A DNA stretch of 64,000 bases, from NCBI GenBank assembly GCA_047967505.1, contig CM106541.1; one strand, written 5' to 3'. The translations under genes were made by a program, and so were the position numbers. Position 1 is the stretch's first letter. Each line of letters opens with the position of its first letter. Shown in pieces: positions 56,531-64,000 of the stretch. This DNA is from Dipteris shenzhenensis (Eukaryota; Polypodiophyta; Polypodiopsida; Gleicheniales). The notes below the pieces were generated by a model. It worked only from the letters and a program-made list of their open reading frames with translations, was not told the DNA's origin and did no database searches.

Positions 56531-57350
56531 CATTGAGATCAAACTCAAAATAGAAACCAAACAGGAATCTATTCACCAAGATTCGAGAAAGGGAAATCCA
56601 ATTGCCTTAGTTAAGTCCAATTTAATATGTAACAAAGTCTTAGGCATCCTCAATGTACCATAATCTAAAAAACTTCAAGATATATGCAACAAAAGTACAC
56701 GTTATATACTTTGAAAAAACCATCAAATTATAAATGCCACTTAGTCACAAATCAAAACCAAATAACCAAAACTTGTCAATTTAATAACAAGCAATTTAGA
56801 ACATAATTCATACAAAATCGGGAAACTTGTTGAACCAAAGTGGTTCAAAGGTCATGTCGAGCCAAAATAATTGGGTATCGGTCAAAACTGAGGATCTCAA
56901 ACTCTTCATCACTTCTGAATAACACGGAAGCAGTACGACGACTTTAAAACAGGAGCCTTCGTCAATATATTTCTGGTTCTATAGTAGTGAAGAGCTGCCT
57001 AGACTTCAGAGTTCATCCATCAAGGAATCCATCTCACGTAGTAGCAATTCATGAGGTCTACGAGGAATGATCTTCGATGTAGCCTCGTCCTCCATCTCGA
57101 TAAAACAGTAATCAAGCGAAGGTGTCTGGTTACTTTGATGTCCTTCCATTGTTGGGAAACAACTCACACATGAGAGGGACTAGAAGAAAAGCAGCTGCGT
57201 CCAAACTCGTGCTCCTCACGTGAGCAAGAGAGAATTTGGTGCCGCATGAAATCAAGGAAGAAGGTGGGTAGAAGACAGTTGGAAAGATGGCGGAATATGG
57301 TAGGCTGATCTCAGACTAAAGAGGGTGGGAAATTTGCGTTCATGCGCTGA

Positions 57351-57395
<45 letters not shown>

Positions 57396-57909
57396 TCCTA
57401 GGTATACAAATAGCCAGGAAGGGCCATCAAAAGCTAGGTGAATTCAGGGTGAGTGCTTGTTTTAGAGAAAGTGCCTATCCTGCTAGAGAAAAACAAAACA
57501 GCAACCTGCTTTTGGGCCAAAAACAATCTAGCTTTTTATAAAGCCAATCCCACTATTCTCCAGCCAGCCAAAAATAGCCAAAACGCGCTGAATTCAGCCA
57601 CACATTCCTTCCAAAGCTAAGCGCCTGCCCCAATCTCATCGCCCTTTTTCATGAGGCCCGAATCTACTAGACAAGCCGCTCTTTGGGCTTATGAACGCCC
57701 TCTCTTCCCTCCAACTTCTCAACTGCAGCCTAACTAGTTCTCTAGGTAGGAATCTCATCCTCGAGAACCTAGAGCGTATTCTTTCCCTAACCAGCCCACT
57801 CTCATGAAGGGTCACGTAGACAAAAGAGAGCACGTACAAGGTACAAGGGTCGATGAGAAACGCCATCACATCAACTAGGATAATAGAAAAGAAAGAGTAC
57901 AAAGTACTT
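56531..57909. other. unidentified stretch with an (AG)n microsatellite
   Basis: (AG)n covers about 57351-57391. No coding domain recognised elsewhere. 57900-57960 has a short tandem repeat of AGGACTAAGTGTCCTA, itself palindromic. Confidence 0.5.
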
Positions 57910-58067
57910 GTACCTAGACCTAGGACTAAGTGTCCTAGGTGTCACATAGGACTAAGTGTCCTATGTGGCCTAAAAGGCACTAACACTACAAGTGTCTATA
58001 TTTATGCCTACAAGGCACATACCATGGCCTATAGGGCATCACTAGAACCACCAAGAGATGGCCTACA
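57910..58067 (-). mobile_element. start of the 3' LTR of copia element 2
   Basis: On the minus strand the polypurine tract GGAGGGGGG (58069-58078) is followed by TT and TGTAGGCCATCTC. A TATA-like ATAAATATA lies at about 57997-58005. The LTR's distal end is not determined, so 57910 is approximate. Confidence 0.55.
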
Positions 58068-58069
58068 AA

Positions 58070-60808
58070 CCCCCCTCCATGGGATGGGCTGAAATACTCT
58101 GGAAACGTCTCAGAATACCTGGTATTTTTTTGTCATGGTGGCACATGTTCATCCAAAAGAATATAGCCACCTATGAATGTACAAGGGATGTCAGATCATG
58201 TAACAAAGGGAACCAAGTGTAAAGCCTGTCGAAAGACTTCAAACTTGGGACGAGGAAGTGCCTTTGTAAACATATCTGCTATGTTGTCCTCTGTGGGAAG
58301 ATAGGACAACTCTATGTCTCCTGCTGACAACCGCTCCTAAACATAATGATAATGAACTTCAATATGCTTGGTACGCACATGAAACACTGGGTTACGCGCA
58401 ATGGTGAAAGCACTCTGGCTGTCAGTGTAGACAATAGTGGAGGATGTCTGGCGAATAACAAGATCTGTAAGTAACTGTCGAAGCCAAACACACTCTACTG
58501 TAGCAGTGAAAGCTGCCCTGTATTCAGCCTCATAGCTAGATGTGTCACAGCCTTGAAAGCTGCAATTTGCTGAGTATCTGGGCCCGTGATGAGCATATCA
58601 TCCACGTATAAAATCAGCACTAAAAAATCAGATTTAGTCCCACAGACATAAAGAGTGGGTTCTGTGGAACTATTTTGAAAACCAAGGGATAGTAAGTGTG
58701 CATGAATTTTGGCATACCATGCCCTAGGTGCCTGCTTCAAACCATAAAGGGCTTTTCTAAGCCGGCATACCTTATTTTCAGAATTAACAACCTCAAAGCC
58801 AGGAGGTTGTGTGACATACTTCTTCCTGCAAATCCCCATGAAGAAAAGCAGTCTTGATATCAAGTTGGTGCACTTGCCAATGATGATGGGCTGCAATGGC
58901 AATGACACATCTAATGGTAGTAATCCTGGATGTGGGAGCAAATGTCTCCTCAAAGTCAATGCCTTGTTGTTGGGCATACCCTTTTGCAACAAGATGGGCT
59001 TTGTATTGATCGATTTTTCATCAAATTTTCTTTTAATTTGTAGACCCACCGGGTTCCAATGGCATGCTTGCTGGGAGGGAGATCTACTAATTCCCATGTG
59101 TCATTTTTAGCAATGGAATGTAACTCAGCTCTCATTGCATCCATCAACTCTTTGCTGTCAAAAGCATCTTTATGGCACAGAGGCTCTTGATTGCAAGCTG
59201 AAGCAAGGAGTGCAAACTCAAGAAAGTGACCATGCTGTCTATTCCCTGATCTTGTCCGGGCAGCAAAAGGCTGATCTTGTTTGCTGTCCCTCAATGTATC
59301 AAGAAGCCATCTGGAAACTTGCCTTTGCTGTCTATTGACAGCTCTTTCTTCAATGACTGCATCATGAATAGTGGGATCATGCTAGAAGAGAAACCTGCAA
59401 ATCAGCATGGGGTAGTGGCTGATTATTCCTTGGTGGAGGGGCTTGCAGGAGGCTCATGTTGCTGGTCAAAGTCCTCTTCTGAGGATGGCAGAGGTAACCA
59501 AGATTCAAAGGCATCAAACATGTCAACATCTGGCTTAGCTTTGCAGTCCACGAGAGGAGAAGCTGAATGTTCAGCAAAGATTACATCTCTACTGACAATA
59601 ATCTTCCCAGTATTTGGTTGATATAACCGATACCCTCTGCTCTCCTGACTTTAACCAATAAATATGCATTTGATTGCCTTGTCATCAAGCTTATGTCTCA
59701 GCTGAGATGGTACATGAACATATGCAAGGGACCCAAAAACTCTCATGTGTGAAAGTGAAGGCTTCGTGCCCTTCCTACCTTTCCATGCTTCATCAGGTGT
59801 AATAGTCTTCAATGCCCGTGTAGGTGATCTATTCAGCACATAGTTGGCGCATCAAGCCAAAATTTATTGGGCAAAGACTTGGCCTTAAGCATGCATCTAG
59901 CCATCTCCATTGTGGACCTGTTTTTCCTTTCAGAAATAGGATTCTGCTGAGGAGTGTAAGGAGTAGTGCATGAGTGAATAATGCCTCGTGAAGACAGAAA
60001 TGCATCAAACTCCTTTGACATATACTCTCCCCCCCTATCTGTGTTGAGGGTGACAAGCTTGCATCCTGATTCATTCTCAACCATATTCAGCCACCTCTGA
60101 AAGCATGAGAAAACTTCATATTTGGCTTTTAAAGGATATGCCTAGCAATATCTTGTATCATCAATGAGAGTCATGAAATACTTATACCCCCCAATGGCAT
60201 TTGTCCTCATTGGGCTACAGAGATCACTGTGTACTACCTGCAATTTCCTTTGTGAGAGTTTTGGACAATTCTTTTGAAAAGGAAACCGATGCATCTCACC
60301 CAAAAGACATGTTTGAAAACTGTGTGAGTTTGAGGTACATCATTTGCGATCTGCTGTGAATGTAGCTTTGCAAGAGCTCTATAATTGAGATGGCCCATTC
60401 TTTCAGGCCAAAGATGAGTTTTAGCAAGCTGTGTATCTGAAATAGCCAATGCTTCAATAGAAAGTGCAGATGAGTGATGATCAAGGTGATAAAGCCCCTT
60501 TTGCAAAGTGCGAGTGAGAACTATGGCATTGTCATCACGAAGATCATAAAGTAGGCATCTGTAGCCATCAAAAATCACTCTAAAACCTGAAGTAGCAATT
60601 CCTGAAATTGAGATCAAGTTGACTTCAATTCCAGGCACAAAGAGAACATTTGTCAAAGTGACAGGATGACTTGAAATAGATGTGAGCTTGACATCTCCAA
60701 TTCCTTTTACAGCATATGAAGCATTATTAGCACATGTGACAGTCCCCCCTCGAGGTGCATTAGCTAAAGAGTGAAACAACTGTCTGCAAGATGTGACATG
60801 CTTGGAAG
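58070..60808 (-). pseudogene. Ty1/copia element 2, protease to RNase H
   Basis: Minus-strand order: protease remainder KHVTSCRQLFHSLANAPRGG (from 60808); GAG-pre-integrase HLWPERMGHLNYRALAKL; integrase with VVHSDLCSPMRTNAIGGYKY (first Asp kept), LNTDRGGEYM (second Asp), NPISERKNRS (Glu kept); RVFGSLAYVHVP; RT with NDTWELVDLPPSKHAIGTRW, ALYGLKQAPRAWYAKI and LILYVDDMLITGP; RNase H near 58500-58250. Frameshifts at about 59840, 59090 and 58540 and several stops make it inactive. The region before the DSGAS motif is cut off at 60808, exactly where the LTR of copia element 3 begins. Confidence 0.85.
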
Positions 60809-61068
60809 TGTGAGAAGGGGGAGAGCAACAGTGAGAGCAAGAAACAGGAGAGTGAGAGAGCTGAAAACGTAGTTGCAATTAGATGAGAGAGTTACAACTA
60901 AATGGAGTGATAGGTTTTGTCTAAGTGACAAAACCTTATCCTTCACTAACCATAGTTAGTGAACTAACTGTGGTTAGGGGGAAAAACCTCTAAGTGAGGG
61001 AAAAGTACCCCCTAACCTACTTATTACATTACATTGGTCACTGCTAAATTATAGCAATAATTCTAACA
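60809..61068 (-). mobile_element. 3' LTR of copia element 3 (260 bp)
   Basis: On the minus strand it starts TGTTAGAATTATTG directly after AACGGGG and ends CCCCCTTCTCACA. Beyond its end the sequence is the protease of copia element 2, split at its active-site region. The 5' LTR would lie beyond 64000. Confidence 0.75.
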
Positions 61069-61105
61069 CCCCGTTGCAATGCCAATGTCATGTACAAGGA
61101 AAAGA

Positions 61106-62143
61106 TCAATCACCAAAAGGAGATAAGTTCAGGGCACTGCGAAATGCCTCAAACTTTTCACGTGGAAGTGCTTTGGTGAAAATGTCTGCAATATTGTCAT
61201 GTGTTGACACATAGATCATGCTGATCTCTCCTGCATGCAACTTCTCTCTGACGTAGTGATAATGAACCTCAATGTGCTTCGTGCGAGCATGAAACACAGG
61301 ATTCTTTGCTATTGCAATAGCACTCTGACGATCAGTGAGAATTGGAGAAGGACCCTCCAATGAAAGATGAAGATCAGCAAATAAACGACGCAGCCAAACA
61401 CATTCAACTGTCGCTGTGAAAGCTGCCTTGTACTCAACTTCACATGAAGAGGTAGCCACTGTAGATTGTTTCTTGCTCAACCAAGAAATACAAGCTTTGC
61501 CCAAAAAGAAACAATTGCCACTTGTGGACTGCCTAGTGTCATAATCTCCAGCCCAATCTGAATCACTATAGGCATGCATCTGCAAGTCACCCCCCCTGGG
61601 AAACATCAAGCCAAAAGACTTGGTACCTTGCAAATAACGGAAGATGCGTTTTACAGCCTGCCAATGCATAGTCTTTGGGCTGTGCATATATCTGCTCACC
61701 TGAGAAACTACAAACTGAATATCAGGTCGTGTATTGCAGAGATAAATGAGGCATCCAACAGCCTGACTGTAGAGTGTGACATCAAGTGATTCACCTGCTT
61801 CATGCATTGTAAGCTTCAGCCCCGGCTCCATGGGAGTAGCTATGGGCTTACAATCCTGCATGTTGAATCTGTCCAAGAGTTTTTGCACATACTTGGATTG
61901 AGACATACCGATGCCACTTTGCTCTTGAGTGAACTGGATCCCCAAATAAAAGTGTAGCAGCCCCAAATCTGACATGTCAAAAGTGGTCTGCAATTCAGCT
62001 TGAAAATCTGCAATATTATCTTCATTTGACCCTGTGAGCAGTAAGTCATCTACATAAAAAATGATGACTAAAATATCCCCCCCATCCTTCTTGATGTAGA
62101 GGGTGCTTTCAATTGGACTGTTGTGCAGCCCCTTGCTGGTCAA
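61106..62143 (-). pseudogene. copia element 3: RT palm and RNase H
   Basis: A 345-codon open frame. VIIFYVDDLLLTGSNEDNIA is the intact YVDD palm. DCKPIATPMEPGLKL and VGCLIYLCNTRPDIQFVVSQ follow. RNase H has YSDSDWAGDYDTRQSTSG (Asp), TSSCEVEYKAAFTA (Glu), LTDRQSAIAIAKNP (Asp) and HARTKHIEVHYHYVRE, ending DIFTKALPREKFE. This half looks catalytically complete, but it is separated from the RT fingers by a stop and a small deletion at 62145-62220. Confidence 0.92.
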
Positions 62144-62217
62144 AAAGGCATGAATCTTTGCATACCATGCACATGGGCCTGTTTTAGCCCATACAAAGCT
62201 TTATTCAGCTTGCATAC

Positions 62218-62829
62218 CTAAAGTGCATTTCCTGAAATTTCAAAGCCTGGAGGTTGTTTGACATAAACCTCGTCCAATAAGTCTCCATTAAGGAAGGCTG
62301 TTTTTATGTCCAACTGATGAACATTCCACTGAAAATTTGCAGCCATTGCTATGACTGACCGGATGGTTGTCATTGTGGATGTAGGAGCAAAAGTCTTCTC
62401 ATAGTCTATGCCCTTTTTCTGAGCATATCCTTTTGCGACCAGCCTTGCCTTGTACCTGTCAATGGTGCCATCTGGCTTTCTTTTAACTTTGAAAACCCAC
62501 CGTGTACCTATGGCATGTTTACCTGGTGGCAAATCGACAACTTCCCATGTCTGATTTTTCTTAATGGACTGCAACTCATCGTGCATGGCATTCATCCAAT
62601 GCACATTATCCTGTGCCTCTTCAAATGTCTCAGGTTCCTCTTCATCAAGAAGAGTACCTGCATAAGTTGATTCAACTGAAAGAGCACCTCCCCCATGCCT
62701 TACTGCACTCCGAGTTCTGCCAGGTAATGGAGCATCAATTTTACTCTCTCTGAGAGTCTGTAACAGCCAATTTGGGACTGTTTTTGCTTCATGTATATCT
62801 GCAATTTCTTGCTGAACAACCTCTTCCAC
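62218..62829 (-). pseudogene. copia element 3: RT fingers
   Basis: A 203-codon frame with [60 protein letters not shown] and [18 protein letters not shown], the usual copia RT start. It ends at a stop after FEISGNAL where KVCKL is expected, followed by ALYGLKQA-H in disrupted sequence. It overlaps the integrase frame in a different phase, so a frameshift lies near 62830. Confidence 0.9.
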
Positions 62830-63998
62830 GGCTTGTGGAGGTGGTATGACATCTTGTGGTCACCGGAAGAAGAAGGCATATCAAATTCAGCTTGAGTGTG
62901 AGCTGAATTTTCTGAAAATATTACATCTCTACTGACAATGATCTTGCGTGTGACAGGATTATAGAGACGGTACCCCTTGCTTTCTGCACTGTACCCAACA
63001 AAAATGCATTTGATTGCCTTATCAGACAACTTATGCCGAAACTCAACAGGTACATGAGCATAAGCAAGGCATCCAAAGACACGGAAATGATCCACAGAAG
63101 GCTTTCTCCCCTGCCAAACTTCATAGGGAGTCTTGGTCTTCAAAGCTTTTGTGGGTGCCCAATTTAAAACATAATTGGCACACATGAGACCTTCAAGCCA
63201 AAATTTGTGAGGTAATTTTTTGCTTTTCAGCATACATCTATCCATCTCCATAAGAGTACGATTTTTTCTCTTAGCTTTCCCATTTTGCTGAGGAGTTAGC
63301 CTCACTGTAAGCTGATGTACAATGCCCTTGTCTTTCAAAAAAGCATCAAAATCTGCAGACAAGTACTCCCCTCCTCTATCAGTGCGTAATGTCTGTATCT
63401 TGAGTCTGGATTCATTCTCAACCATGGCTACAAAGTGTTTGCAGACCATAAACACTTCTGATTTGTGTTTCAGCCCATAAACCCAAGTGTAGTTGGAGTA
63501 GTCATCTATAAAAGTGACAAAGTAAAGATGACCACCCAATGATGGAGTCCTCATGGGACCACAGACATGACTATGTATAAGCTGTAATTTTCGAACAGCT
63601 TTAACTGATCCATCCTTCTTAAAAGGAGATATGTGCATTTTACCAAGAATGCACCCTTCACAGGCATGTGGAGGAGGTGTTTCAAGAGGAGGCAATGCAT
63701 CAACCATGGCATGTTTTTGAAGCGTCATCAAGCTGCCATAATGCATGTGTCCATATCTCGCGTGCCATAACTCCGCATTCTGCATAGCAGCAGTAGGAGT
63801 GGAAACTGTAAGAGCATGTGCTGGTCTTTTCTCATACATGTCAAGCTGAAAAAGACCACGCAATAGAGTGCTAGACAATCTCAAGGCATAGTCATGCTCT
63901 CTATCATGGACTGCACACTTGTCATCTTCAAAAATGACCTGAAATCCAGCTCTGTTAAGAGTGGACACTGAAAGTAGATTTTTTGTGATACCAGGCAC
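62700..63998 (-). pseudogene. copia element 3: pre-integrase and integrase
   Basis: A 432-codon open frame reaching the window edge. It holds ELWHARYGHMHYGSLMTLQK with CEGCILGK (HHCC zinc domain), LIHSHVCGPMRTPSLGGHLY, LRTDRGGEYLSADFDAFL, PQQNGKAKRKNRTLMEM, RVFGCLAYAHVP and KGYRLYNPVTRKIIVSRDVI. The integrase triad is D-D-E in active enzymes. Here the first Asp is His (HSH for HSD) and the Glu is Lys (AKRKNR for AERKNR), so strand transfer should be lost despite the long open frame. Gag and protease lie beyond 64000. Confidence 0.92.
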
Positions 63999-64000
63999 AT

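Noticed and set aside
1-64000. CRISPR arrays, bacterial operons, phage or defence systems
   Set aside because: No spaced identical repeats, no compact gene clusters; all strong protein matches are plant retroelements or one split host gene.

Overview
The window looks like nuclear DNA from a land plant with a very large, retrotransposon-rich genome. A fern or gymnosperm would fit; this is inferred from multi-kilobase introns packed with broken Ty1/copia, Ty3/gypsy and LINE copies, and the sequence alone does not fix the species. No rRNA, convincing tRNA, CRISPR or bacterial operon was seen.

The main result is one split host gene on the + strand. Five short exons (13371-13700, 18059-18145, 19304-19360, 38811-38951, 50075-50140) have consensus GT/AG borders, are all in phase 0, and join into 227 codons. 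These read as a targeting-peptide-like N-terminus followed by the N-terminal domain of a PrmA-type ribosomal protein L11 methyltransferase. Introns 1-4 are 4.36, 1.16, 19.45 and 11.12 kb. The S-adenosylmethionine-binding catalytic half is not in the window, so intron 5 must run at least 13.86 kb, past the right edge.

Layout. 1-2.9 kb: the integrase tail of a + strand gypsy element, an uncharacterised 263-codon ORF, a 13-bp minisatellite and a CT tract. 3.1-8.35 kb: a decayed minus-strand gypsy gag-protease region with several short zinc knuckles and two protease-like segments. 8.5-10 kb: a minus-strand copia gag-protease relic. 12.3 kb: a copia protease scrap. 13.27 kb: the promoter region of the host gene.

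Intron 1 holds a LINE relic split by a 499-bp hAT-like MITE. Intron 3 holds several LINE copies of at least two families, a gypsy relic with a well-defined LTR and primer binding site, and G-rich and simple-sequence arrays. Intron 4 holds copia relics, a second MITE with the same terminal motif, a roughly 470-bp tandem repeat family, and a non-autonomous LTR element. Intron 5 holds an antisense exon-like segment, gypsy and LINE relics, and two nested copia elements.

How the parts interact: the host exons are a tiny fraction of the span, and the transposons make up the introns. Nearly all LTR elements in the introns lie antisense to the gene. The LINE copies share a 3' hairpin next to a microsatellite tail. 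The two MITEs share CATGGTT termini and 8-bp target duplications.
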